A stretch of DNA of 64,000 nt from Chrysoperla carnea (Eukaryota; Arthropoda; Insecta; Neuroptera; Chrysopidae). Position numbers and translations under genes: made by a program. The notes beneath the pieces are model-generated. The model did no database searches and was not told the origin of the DNA. It saw nothing but the letters and a program-made list of their open reading frames with translations. Positions 25,336-37,640 of the stretch are shown piece by piece. The stretch spans positions 48,431,172-48,495,171 of the forward strand of contig NC_058339.1 of the NCBI RefSeq assembly GCF_905475395.1, in the 5' to 3' direction. Position 1 is the first letter of the stretch. Every line of letters starts with the position of its first letter.

Positions 25336-25494
25336 TTAAGGACATTTGTAAAAACACTTGATAGACCTAAAAAAGGACAATCAAAAGCGAAGTACATATT
25401 TGAGCTAATTCAAAGAGTAAAAAACAGGATGGAAAACAGATACGTATTTCATAAACAACTGATCCACTATTTCCATCTGGATTTTACTTTATAG
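25336..25494 (+). CDS. Exon-like open frame, function unknown
   Basis: An acceptor-like TATTTGTTTTACAG ends at 25335. The frame then runs 52 codons, LRTFVKTLDRPKKGQSKAKY followed by IFELIQRVKNRMENRYVFHK and on to TAG. Its mix of charged and hydrophobic residues is more protein-like than most short frames here. The part FELIQRVKNRMENRYVFHKQ faintly recalls the first helices of Sin3-type paired amphipathic helix repeats, but that is too weak to name. No upstream partner exon was identified. It may be a terminal exon, a pseudogene piece or chance. The end of the frame overlaps a 21 bp duplicated unit. Confidence 0.25.
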   Translation, partial: LRTFVKTLDRPKKGQSKAKYIFELIQRVKNRMENRYVFHKQLIHYFHLDFTL

Positions 25495-25541
25495 TAAACC
25501 CTCCTGTATAGTAAACCCTTTGGATTTTACTTTATAGTAAA
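25478..25541. repeat. Duplicated 21 bp unit
   Basis: A 21 bp unit beginning TGGATTTTACTTTATAGTAA occurs exactly at 25478-25498 and 25521-25541. The CTGTATAGTAAACCC between them partly repeats the unit's end. Confidence 0.85.
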
Positions 25542-28500
25542 ATTTCAAAAATATCTTTATTTCTTATACCTAATTAGGCATGTATATATTTTTTTTTTTA
25601 ATTGTATGTTAATAATTAATAAATTATCAAACTTATTCATAATGAAAAATGCACTTTTGATATAATGTTAAAAAAGCATTACAGTTTACTTTAACTGTAC
25701 ATTTACAAAGTTACTTGTTTTCACATTAACAATTTAGCTTTGGGCAAATTTGGGTAGTTTTATGACGCAATCACTTTTTTCAACAGCCATACAGATAATT
25801 AGTAATTTTCTTTTGTTTTTCTATGTATTTCATAAGTTTATATACATATAACATACTAGTGTTGTGCCGGATTTTCGTACCCGATATTCGGATACAAATA
25901 TACGAAATATACGAATCTTTTGTATGATTTTACAAAGTTAGAAACTACATTACCAAAAATTTACAAAAATTGTATCATTTTCAAATTGTGTGAGTTTATT
26001 AATCTATAAAAAAATAGTCGATCACAGACAGCATGCAAATCTGCTTATAGAAAAAATATCTGATTTTTTTTCCAGTCTGTCCTAATTTAAGCACGCATCA
26101 AACAAAATTTTCAGGTATAAAATAAAGATCCGAATCTGCTCCAGCACAATACTAATACACACTGCTTTTAGATACATAGGTTATAACCTAAACATGTAAT
26201 GTGAGTGATCGTTGGAAAAACTTCTTTCCTGCCGTGCTTAGGTAAAAGGTAGTAAAGAGCAAAAAGTAAAATGAGAGAAAAGTGGCAACTACGTTTCAGA
26301 TGTTCTTAAACAAAATTAACAATATAATTCCTTTTACATTAATAGGCCGTGGAAGACCACGGAATTTTTTAAATGATAAATCTATGCTTGAAACATCGAG
26401 TGGCTTCCTTTTGACAAGTCTACCAAACTTTCCTCAACGATTTTTTTTGTAAGTGTTGCGTTTTCAAATGAGCAAGATCACGTCATATTTGAGTTATCGG
26501 TCTGTAAAAACGCAGCAGGGAATTTGTCGGATATTATGACCACTTGATTTAGCAAAAGTGAACGTATTGAGCAACAAAAATATTTAACTACGGCATTTTC
26601 AAGGTGGTAGACAAGCTCATCAGTCCAGTTTGTCGGAAGAAATAAATATTTTTCGGATCGAAATGTTTAAATTAATGAATTTGTTTTCTATTAAGCAGTT
26701 ATCCTTCGCGGATATTATGCTGGTGGATTTTACATAATTCGATTTTATGTAAGGGATGTAGTGTTCGTGATCAACCATATAAATTGCCGTCACAAATTTG
26801 ACTTTTTTTTTAGATTTTGATTTTTTTTTTTTCACTAAAAAGTTTAAATAAATTAAAATATAATTAATTAAAGTTTGTAACAAAACCAACAGAAAACTGT
26901 AAACATAATTAAAATTATACAATTTACTATTTGGTATATAAAATAATAATTATAAATAAATATAAAATGAATATTAAACGAACAGCTAACCAACTATCTG
27001 CCATTTACTCATACTTTTCCTATATACTTTTATAAACGAATATCAATAACGAAAACAAAGCTGAGCACACTTTTGAGTAAATAAAGACGGGATACAAACC
27101 GGCCTTATCCCGCAAATAAAACTGATGTACAGCTGCTTGCATACAAAATATACGCTTACAGTACAACAATTTTCTATGAAAGACTACCGGTTATGATTCT
27201 GGCCCAAGTAGCCGATGAGACAACATACACCCTTTCTTGATTTAACAGAAAATCATTTGATTTGAAATTCATCTACATTAATAGTTCAGTTTTATAAAAT
27301 TAACGGTTTTAGACGTGAAAAATATCGTTATTTTTGGAATATTTAAGAAGAAAATTATTTAAATAACTACAGTCATTAAAGGCATGCTCCTCCAACATTT
27401 TGCAAACAAGATCAACTTTTGGTGATACATAGAAAGGGGTTAAATTAACTTTAATAAAAAAAAGTTTACATCTCTAGCGTGATCCCAAAATAAAAGCAAT
27501 GGATCTTTTCTGCCAAGCAAAACATAATATCTCCGAAACTAAAACTTTTAAAATAAATGTTCTCAATTTTTCACAAGTCCTACGGAAAACTCGTCGTTTA
27601 CAATGTGAATTGTATCTCAAATAACAAAAACTAATTTTTTCTGGAGCTATGATAGTATAGATATTGGCCATGTGGAAAAAAGTGCTTACAACAAGCACAT
27701 AAACGGGTCTGAGCCCCTCCTGTGACAAGTCCGTGTTAAATATGCATACTTAAATATGCATAAATATTAGAACTTTTGAACACACGTAAAATCCAGGTGA
27801 TAATAGCAGCCATAACAAACGCGAAATTATATTTTTTTCAAATATTGTTCCCAAACTAAGGAGAAAGGCATTTGATGCTGAAATAAGATTCAGCCAGTCT
27901 TGGTTTCCCAACTTGTTCCGAGGCACAACAATCTCCAATCAGCCTTGAACAAATATTCATCGGATTGTTATTTTCTATATGGATATGCCTGTCATTTTTT
28001 CCCGCTAAATTTTATTATAAATGATATTCAGAAAATATGGCAGAGACGACAAAAACGTAATCAAAAAATGAAAAACGAACTTTTCATTATATTATCTACG
28101 GGAAATATGATGTGCCGTCATTCTTATTAAAATGATACACTCTTCAGTCTCCTGCAAGTCAGAATTGACAAGATGAGGCTGTCCTGATTCATCATCATTT
28201 TACGGCCATTGATTGTTGCCCAGTTGTGATTAGAACTAAAATGTAATATCACCGTATTATTGTGTAGATATATAATTTGTTGTTCTTATTGTGAAATTGT
28301 GGGTATTTTGTTTTATAGTTAACGGAACCAAAATAAACAAGATACATATACATACATGTATGTAAGTATGTATGTTGCCAAAAAACAACATCTACAGAGT
28401 CTACACAATTTTAGTAATACAGCAAAACCAAATACCCAAGCAAGCATGCTATCAACAGATTGGTTTTAAAACTATCAGAACATCAAATCCCATTGAGTAA

Positions 28501-28913
28501 GTAATATGTGGAGTTATACACAGCCACAGTCAATATACATATTATATGAACAGGGAGAGACAGAAATGTGAGATTAAAAAAACACTGTAAACAGAATTCG
28601 CAACAATTTTTTTTTCTACCTCATGTCGGTTTTCCATTAAACGGACCAACAAAAACAAAAACTATACTGAAACCAATAATAGCCATTGGGTAATACATTG
28701 CCAGTCTCCAAAAAGTTTGTAAAAAGTTGCTGTTTTGTTTTTTCAACTTGAGTTTCAGTTTTGTTTTTGTTTGACCGTTTAGTGGAAAGCCGACATTATA
28801 CTACATAAAAAAGCATTAATATAAGAATTGTTTTAAAACTATTGCTTCGTTTTTTTAAGAAAATTCAGTTAATAAGGTTTAATTCCTTTTTAGGTTTTAG
28901 GTGACTTTTGTAG

Positions 28914-29073
28914 TTATCCACCGCATGTTTCTGCATTTCCAATGGATTCGCTAAGAAGTGGCTTAAACAATTTTAATACTCTTTGAGTGCTTCGATATTC
29001 GTTTGACAGAACATTTGCTCTGCATAAGTGTAATGCCAGGGTATCCTCAGTTCCATTATGACTAGATAAACGA
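28914..29073 (-). CDS. Exon-like open frame on the minus strand, function unknown
   Basis: On the minus strand a pyrimidine-rich tract, TTTATCTATTCCGATTCTACAG, ends at 29074. The frame then reads RLSSHNGTEDTLALHLCRAN, VLSNEYRSTQRVLKLFKPLL and SESIGNAETCGG before TAA. Composition is balanced and protein-like, and the acceptor is good. No domain is recognised and no companion exon was found nearby. It could be a terminal exon or a fragment of a decayed mobile element. Confidence 0.25.
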
Positions 29074-31251
29074 CTGTAGAATCGGAATAGATAAAGGGAA
29101 AACATGACCTACAACTAATTCCCAATACACATGCTTAAAAACAATGAATTTTGCTAATTAATGCTTAAATTATTTATTATGTTGTTTATAAATGTGATAA
29201 AAAGATTATTTGGAAAACTGTAGTCTAAAAATTTTCTAAATCGTATGCATCTTTCCTCTCCTTTCTAAATTAAGAACTGCCATAAGATTGGTAGAAACAC
29301 CGACATCTGGGTTACCTAGGAACTAAAGTTTTTTTCAAGTGCAAAAATCTTTTTATAACTATCAATTTTTTTTTTGTCAAAATTTTATATTTTATCATTT
29401 AAAAAAATTGATTTGTGCAAGTTATCAGAAGTTAAATGAAACAAGGATAATTTAAAGTAAGTACAATGCAATTTTTATTTTATGTCATAATAAATATCAT
29501 AACCACATCAAACGTAATGTACTCACATATTGTGTTGACTACTAAATCAGAAGTATGTCTTTTTTATACTAATACTACAATTTTAAAGTAGCTATAAAAT
29601 TCTTTAAAGAATCACACAAGTATTTGGCTTGTTTGTCAAATTTAATACCTTAAATTTTCAGAAAAGTATCTTGTAAATAAAAAAAGTAAGCACTAGATTT
29701 ATAATTTACCAAGATACGAAGGAATATAGTTCTAACCGGGTGTCTCGATCGCGATACCTTTCGATCTTTTTTTGATCCTCGCATTAAGAACTACTATAAT
29801 CCAGTGTTTTAGAAAGTTTGAGCGAAAAGTCAGTCATCCTTACCTGGTCAATAAGAAAATAATTATCTAGCTGTCTAAAAGTCACCTTTTTCGCGACGTT
29901 GCCAACATATCATTATGAAAAAAACAATTTTTGACGGGATGATTTATTTTGCGGTTCCTGGTATGTGATTTTATTCATAATATACATGAATACATATGTA
30001 ATGTACATACAGATATTGTTATTTACATTATATGAGAATGAATCTATGTATACGTGGTTCACTGGGTCACTAGAATTCATACTACTACGTTCAATCCAAC
30101 CACACAACAGATGTAACTGGGTCGTTTGGTCGTAAGAGAGGTTTTTTTTACTAGTTAGCAACAAATCAAATATTTCAACTTTATAATGTTTTAATAATTA
30201 TATTATTATTGAAAGAGATTCCAATACAGAGTCATATACACAAATTACTATAGACCGGTTGGTTATTACATAAAATTAATTGGCCATTCATCGTAGATAT
30301 GGCTAATAGACGGTAGACCCATAACGATTCTTTATTTCTTTGAAATTTTTTTCACTGCCAATTGGAGATTTTGTAAAGGCATCATAAAGGTAAGTTTGAT
30401 AATCAAGAAAATTCACGTTTTAACAGTCGCTCGTTAGAGTGTCGGATTTATGGAAATCGATTTTTACGAATTTCGTATTTCGATTTGCCATTTCAACTTA
30501 AAACTTTTTTTTTCCTTAGCTTCTTTTGTTCCACCCTGAACTTAAACTCGAATCTTTTAATGTAGCTCTTATTGATACATTTCGAAAAATAAACGCATAT
30601 TTCTAGATAATTTTTAAGAAATAAACTCAAAAACTTTCAAACATAATAAATTATGAGCCTTCCGAGGTCAATGATTAAAAAGACGTTTATTATTAAAATT
30701 TTATATCTTGAAAAACACGCACAATCGAAAGAATTCCTGATGTATGATGACAAAATTTTTGCTCAAGAAAATAAACTATTGTGAAGGGAAGTGGAGGACT
30801 AGTGAAGGAAGTGGAAAATTATTGGGGGGAAAGGAAGGGAAGGGTGAACTATTGTGGAGGGAAGTGGCACGACCTGTTATATCAAAGATAGATTAATCCG
30901 AGTGCAGTCAATGTGACCGCTGTTACTATACCCAGCAAAGATAAAGAAATTTGTGTGTAGATCTTGTGAAGATTTGTATTTGTGGAACTCTTGGAAATTT
31001 AAAAAATTATATTTAAAAACCTGTCGCAAAGATATCAAAACATAAAGTCTTTTTACACTGTTTCATTCCTAACCCCCCCCTCCCAAATTTCTCGATGCCC
31101 AGAGCTTTTACAAAACAACAACTGTTACTATTGACCTCTGTCCTTCAATATAGAATCCCTCGATTCCACAATAGTCCTTCGTCGTTCTTTAAGATTAATT
31201 AAATATTAGAAGCTTCTTTTTCCGCCAACGTCAATAAATGAATACGTTTTA

Positions 31252-31400
31252 AGCCGACGAAACAAGGAGAAAGGTTCTCAATAAAACTCTAATATTTTAT
31301 TTTTTTTTATGTAGGAACACTAGAGAAGCAAGGAATGATTTATTGTTTCATCAAAATCGGTTCAGTAGTTTTTAAGATATGAACTAATGCATGAAATTGT
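31252..31400 (+). repeat. Retroposon-like repeat fragment related to 7960-8250
   Basis: Shares AGGTTCTCAAT followed by TTTTATTTTTTTTTATGTAGG and then CATCAAAATCGGTTCAGTAG, a variant of the GAACCGATTTTGATG motif in opposite sense. It is probably a second, rearranged copy of the same abundant family. No coding sequence. Confidence 0.35.
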
Positions 31401-32999
31401 CGTACGAAAATGCATGAAAAATTAAAATATGATTACCGAATTTAGTTGTAAGCATATGGTTAGCGTCAACTTCAAAGCGTTACTCAAATATTATTTTTTA
31501 CTTTTTTATATATTTTTGGTCTGTTTGCAAAAAACTTTTTTAAAGTATTGAAACCATCAAATCTTTTATAATTGATCTTAAAATTAAAAATTATGAACTG
31601 GTCGAACTACCTTATAAAATAAAAAAAAACTATAAATAAACACACATGGTTGAGATTAATAAAATAAAATATAATAACTTCTCTCTACATTCAACCAGTT
31701 TTTTAAGCGAATTTCCTCTTCAAAGATAATGTGCTGTAGTATTGGTAATGAAATTTTACTATTATTTCTTCATATGTCTTCATATTATTTTAAATTTTTA
31801 ATGAGGTCTCTTTCTTTAAACTAAGAAAAAAAAAACGTTCATTTAAACATTTAGTCAAAACCTTTTCTTTCGATATGCGGAGTGAAAAAAATTAATTCGA
31901 ATTTTAATCATCGATTATCTTTCAAATGAGAATTCTTTGACCTTATGTTTTTATGAATTTCTTTCTTATTTCCATTAATCATTCCCTAAACCACCCAAAT
32001 GTTAATTATTTTACCTTTTTTGCTAAAAACTTTAATAACGTATGTGTTGGAAGCCGAGAAACGAAGTCATTGTCATACGCTCTATGCATGCCCAACATAT
32101 TAGTTCCCACATTAGCACAAAATAACAAATAAGTACTTAATAGAGTTGTCCATAGCAAAGTTACTTCAAAACAATTGATTTTTGGTTCGGTCATATACGG
32201 CTGAAAATGGTGGCATTGTATTTACTCGCTCTTTAACAATTTTTCCGACAGCACAAACTTTAGTGAAATGATACCCATAGACAATCTGCTATCTATATTA
32301 CAAACATCGTTTTGATGGGTAATTTAAATCGAGTAGTTATACTAGTTAATTTTTGAAAAAATACATAAAATTATTAAAATTAAAATACCATCTCCATAAA
32401 TACCATCTTTAAATCGAAAATGGTTTCCAGAATGAAAATTTTATTTTTAATTATTCTTAAGAAGATTTGCTTAGTTTATGCAGTTCTTGCGTGACGAATA
32501 ATTTTATATTTTATGATTGTAAAAAAGTATTATTTGCCAACGGGTTGGTTATAAATGTTCATTATTATTAGATCCGTGAGGTCTACATGATCTGCTCTTG
32601 TCAATCGTATGTTGTACGTATACTTTACTTTATATTTTTGCCTGTTCGTTATATTGAACATCGTATCATCGTTCACTTAATAATAATATATACGCTCTCT
32701 TATAATACATACTGACATATTAACCTCCTTATAAATTAGTTTATAAAATTATACTTCTAACGCCATTCAATATACTTTGATTTTTGTTTTTCTTAAAGGT
32801 TTCCTGTTAGACCAATCAAATTAACCATTGAACCTTGCATCAAATCAGGTACTTTTGTATTTTTGATATGTTGTTTGCAATGTAAAGGTAATGTTAAATT
32901 CAAGTTTTAACGAAAGAAAATTTTAACCTTATTTCAGTTTTTGCCGATATATAGGACCACTAGTTTCAGAGATATACCTTTTCAAAGTTTGCCTATTTT

Positions 33000-33290
33000 T
33001 TCATTTTACAATATTTTACGCAAAATTTCATTTAAATGTATAAAATGTTCCTTATAAAAAATTTAACAAATTCGTTGTGTTTGGTGTTCATTTTCTCCAA
33101 AACTATATAAGATAGCGAGTTGGAAATTGGCCGGTAGTTTCAACTAATGGTCTTGTGAAACATTCTTAAAAATCGAAAAAAAATCTAGGAAATACTTTCG
33201 ATAATTTTTAGCACTTTCACGGGTAAACAGCGATGTTTACGAAAAACTGTTTCAAACAAAAGTTGTTTATTTTTTTATAAAGAAAATTTT
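33000..33290 (-). repeat. Dispersed repeat, family A, copy 2 (reverse orientation)
   Basis: CACGGGTAAACAGCGATG at 33218-33235, then ACTGTTTCAAACAAAAGTTG and TTTATTTTTTTATAA, are the reverse complement of the 1522-1595 text of copy 1. Further outer similarity (TCTCTTACGGTTTACAAG near 33313) fits the GTTAACCGAT region of copy 1. Confidence 0.6.
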
Positions 33291-33429
33291 TTATATTTAA
33301 ACTTCTTTTCTATCTCTTACGGTTTACAAGATGAAATTTTGCGTAAAATCGTGTAACATGATACAAGCACAGACAATTTAAAATTAAGAACTGGGTTTCT
33401 TTATATGAAGTTGGATTAAATTTTAGGGT

Positions 33430-33820
33430 GGGGGAAGGTGGTTTCCCGATTATTAAAATAAATAAATGACTGCAAAAGTAGGCATATTTAACATTGTATT
33501 TATGGTAAAACGGTAGATGGAAGACATGTTTTCATAGATTTCTCCAAAACTAGTCGGTGGAAATTATAAAAAGAGCTATTTAATTTAAACTTAAAATCTT
33601 AATAAACTATTGAAAACAAAAACACCCCGTTGTTCCCGATTAATTAAGAATATATGATCACGGCAGTGTGAACACAAATTAAAAGAAAATATTCATTTTT
33701 ATGGTGAATTATGTTATAACTTCATGAAGTTATGACAAAATTCATCATCATAGTTGAAAATAAGGTACAAATAATTTCAACCTCAAGTCTAAACTTGCCT
33801 TGGCGCTCGTTTTGCCTTAA
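33430..33820 (-). mobile_element. Foldback family C, copy B, internally deleted
   Basis: On the minus strand it starts TTAAGGCAAAACGAGCGCCA (33801-33820) and runs through AAGTTTAGACTTGAGGTTGA and GATGAATTTTGTCATAACTT. It then jumps directly to GTTATAACATAATTCACCAT and ends with TGTTAAATATGCCTACTTTT. Copy A (13944-14930) has an extra segment of about 630 bp at the jump point, flanked by the same CATAACTT/AAGTTATAAC palindrome. Confidence 0.65.
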
Positions 33821-36800
33821 GAGACAAACAGTAAGGTCTAATAAAGAAATGAATATAAAATACAAAGCAATTTAAAAAAAGCAAAGATAAATTTTTTTCA
33901 ATTAGAAATATAATTATTGTAAATGATTTTTGAAAATTATCTTTCTAAAGACTTAAATAAACATCATCTGCAAAGTTGCCCTTAAGAAATTTTATTTTCA
34001 ATAAAACATATTTGAATTAGAGAGCTTTCATTTATGAAATTCAAAATAAAATTACGAACATGCATGCCAGAAAATTAAATTTTCATGTTATTTTAGTTCA
34101 TTTTAAAATATTACAAATATAATAAATTGCAGCAGTGAATTGATAAGTTGCATGTCTTATAAAAATTAAAAAAAATTTCATATCTTCATTTTTATTTGGG
34201 AAAGTGATATTTTATTTATTATTTTTTTCGAATTTTATCAACACGAACTTTTTACATTTTATAAAATGGAAACATGCATATCAATAACATTATTTAAAAT
34301 TGTTATTTAAATAATTATCTCGCAAATTAATTTAGTAAAAAATTTGTTTTGTATTTGAAATAAAATATAGAAAGTCAATTAAGAATATAAAATGATATTT
34401 TAATTTCATAAAATAAAATTAGCAAAAGGAATACTCAGAAATCGAAAACCGATCAGATTACCCTCCCTATTTGATCCCTTTCCTCTCAATGAGAGGTTAA
34501 AGAAGAACCTATCTATTAAGTTATACAAATAAATTAAACACATAAATTACCCGTTTTTTTTTAACCTACAGATATTATTTAAAACTTAAAAGTTGTTTGA
34601 GATGGTTTCAAAACATGTTGTATCGTTACAGCCCGTAAGTTCGATACAATAGGTGAATTTTTCGAAAATTTGATAAATTTTACCGTTTATAACAAAGATA
34701 TATTTTTTAGGTCTACCACAAAAGAACTTTATAATTTGATTTTCTAAATATATTCACAGGTAACATATTTTATTATTATTCAACAACAACTATTCACACT
34801 GACTCCTTTCATATCGACTGGCTTAATATTTCCATAGCTGGCTAAAAATTAAATTTTTTCACATATATAGCTTTCACGGAAACCATGTGCAACTTTTCTT
34901 AGCTACAGCTTCCTTACATGTCAGACATAATTTCATTGTTTTGTAGAGAAAACATTCGCAACCGCCCACGATACCAGATTCTCTACAATATAATATTTTG
35001 GAAAAGATACCGGTGTTTTCATTTGCAGAGGGAAAGTTTTATAAAAGGTGTAAAAGCGTCGGTTGATCTCGTTTTACGATAATAACTAGAACTCAGTTCA
35101 TCTAATCCCTTTGTTAACCTAGAAATTAAAATTATTTATAAAATCTAATCTATTAGAAAATCCCGAGTGTGTAGGACTGACCCCAGAGCACATATAATTT
35201 AACAATTCTTTCTAAACGTTTTCCGGGTGGTACTTTAAAAACTAAACACTTCTTTTCTATTACTTTTTTATTCCAAGAACAATTTACATTCATACTATTA
35301 GAGTTTGTTTTAATTTTGTGAATAAAATTTTTCTATCAAAGTTTTGTTTTTGTGTATTATATGACATACATGTACGCAGATAAGCTCAGTTAAGATAAAC
35401 CCTCCTGCTTCAGGTGCAAATAATATTCTTCAAATTTTTTGTTTTTACTTCGCTGAGTAAATTTAATTGAAATTTCCGGTTTTCTAGCACGAAAAATTTT
35501 GATACAATTACAGTTTATCTCAGTGTGACTCTATTTAGACAATAGTTTTTTTAAAGAGTGACATAAGTATATACATACATTCATGCATTGAAAAACAGCT
35601 TTTTTTTGAAAATTAATTATGAGTTCTCGTACAAAGATCGTTTATTTCTCAGTAGTGGTTTAGCCGTACCAAGAGTAGATTATAAAATTTCTTGGCTTGC
35701 AATTAAAGAATGCCGACTGCAACAAACAAAACTCACGAAACTTTCGGAAAAAACGCATGTAGGGGTTCTAACTCTATACAGTTATGTACATTACATACAT
35801 AAAGCTCTTACTTACTATAAAAGTTTTTTTATTAAACTTTTTTGAAGTTCATTATTTTTAAAAACATGCAAAAAAGTTTTTTTACATTTTAAATTAATTG
35901 AATCATGTTATACATTTAACATGTATTAACATTTATCTGGAAATAAGATTACAGCAAGCATAACAATTTATTTCTTAAAGCACAGAAATGTTTGCTTATG
36001 TAACTCATAATATCTCTTGTTTCGAGAATTAAATAGGTGATTGTCAAAAAAATTGACAGATTTTAACACGTTATTTTTTGCGTGAATCGACATTTCTGTT
36101 TACTGTGTTTGAAGAAAATCTGAATCAAACCTTATTGGATGTACCTGTTCAAACCTTAGTAATCTGTTCTCAGGCTACCGAAGATCACGGTCTAAGAAAC
36201 TTTTTCTAAAAGTAAGAAAAACAAGATCGAACACTAAGCACTTAGTTCTTAGTATAGGCATCTGCATCATTCTATTTTTGTAAAGGACTGTTCAAGAAAA
36301 AAGTCCGTACAAGCGCGTTCATTACGGAGTCGCATTAAGGAATTGTCGAATAAAGAAAAGAAGAGATATTACAAAATCATAAATATACTTAGTTGAAATA
36401 TATTTTATTTGTTTTTAAGGACATCTTATCATGAATTAATTATCCAAATCCAAATTGCTTCAACAATTTGTTTAATGAACCATAACCCACTCCGCTCTTT
36501 TATATTTCACCAATTGAAATGATCTCGTAAGTTCCATATCAGTTATTAAACTCTGAAAGTAAGTTATTGTTTTTACGCCAAAAATCAAAATCAAAATTGT
36601 ATGTATGATACCTTATGTTATGAGTAATTAAAAAGAGTCGGATTAATTTGATTGAAGTGAATTTTTTGCGCCTCTATATTTACAGATGAAAGTGTAAAGC
36701 ATTTGAAGTTTTGATAGATGATATATTTTTTTCGGGACTCCAATCCCGAAATTCGATTTGATATCATTGATGTTAGGAAGAAACTAGATTGTAGAAAAAA

Positions 36801-37617
36801 ATTCGTAGCGCAGGAGGTGCGAATTAAGCGAATTTCCTCAGAGATCTAAAAAATAACAATCGAATTTTGCATTTTTAGTTTTCCAAGAATATTTATTTCG
36901 AAAACTAAGCATCTAGAAAAAAAATCACAAGAGAACTTTCTTGCTTCAAACTGATTGATGATTTAAAACTATTTTTTATTTTGAATAGTTTGTTCTTTGC
37001 GCATCCCTCCCACCTCTGATTTTTTCAGTTCCTTCGGAATTTCGCTTTTCATTTCCTTCAGAAATGCTAAAAATGTAAGTATAATTAATCAATGATTAAT
37101 CAGAATCAGAAATTTATTTGCCTGGCTACTTAAGATCATAGTCACTACGGTTTGTATAATATCATAATCTATTGTTTCACATGTTTTGTAAAAGGTGAAC
37201 AAACTTTGAAATTTGTTAGTAAATGAATCAATTTATGAGAAGACAAGAGGCTTACTGCTTCAATTGTTTAATTATTATTAGCCCAATTTAAGTAATGTCA
37301 TTAACCTTTATTTATTTGTTTGTTAAGAACCATGTACAGTATCAAATGTCAAAAAGTGGAGAAAAACTTGTGGTTTTCTGCGTAGCAAAACTACCAATGA
37401 TCAGACATTTATTTTATTATAAACAATATTAAGTACAGAGTTGTTGTTTAAGATGTTACCACATAAATACATTATTATGTAATATAAATATATTTATTAA
37501 GTTATTAAATCTAATAAAATATTACTATAATATTACGTTATTAAAGTTTACATTTAACCGATTTAAACGATAAGATCTTTTTGGACAAAATTTTACCCAT
37601 TTACGAGATAACATCTC

Positions 37618-37640
37618 ATTGAACAACCCTGTATGTTAGC
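37618..37640 (-). mobile_element. Possible transposon end (ACATACAGGGTTGTTC)
   Basis: On the minus strand ACATACAGGGTTGTTCAATG resembles the CAGGGTG-type termini of insect mariner-like elements and the end at 8626. No partner end or transposase was found, so it is at best a solitary relic. Confidence 0.25.

Noticed and set aside
26590..26618. CTGATGAG...GAAAA on the minus strand
   Set aside because: No stem II can form between the two boxes.
26620..26922. 100-codon open frame on the minus strand
   Set aside because: Half is low-complexity Lys/Ser from a poly-A/T run, there is no start context, and no domain is recognised.
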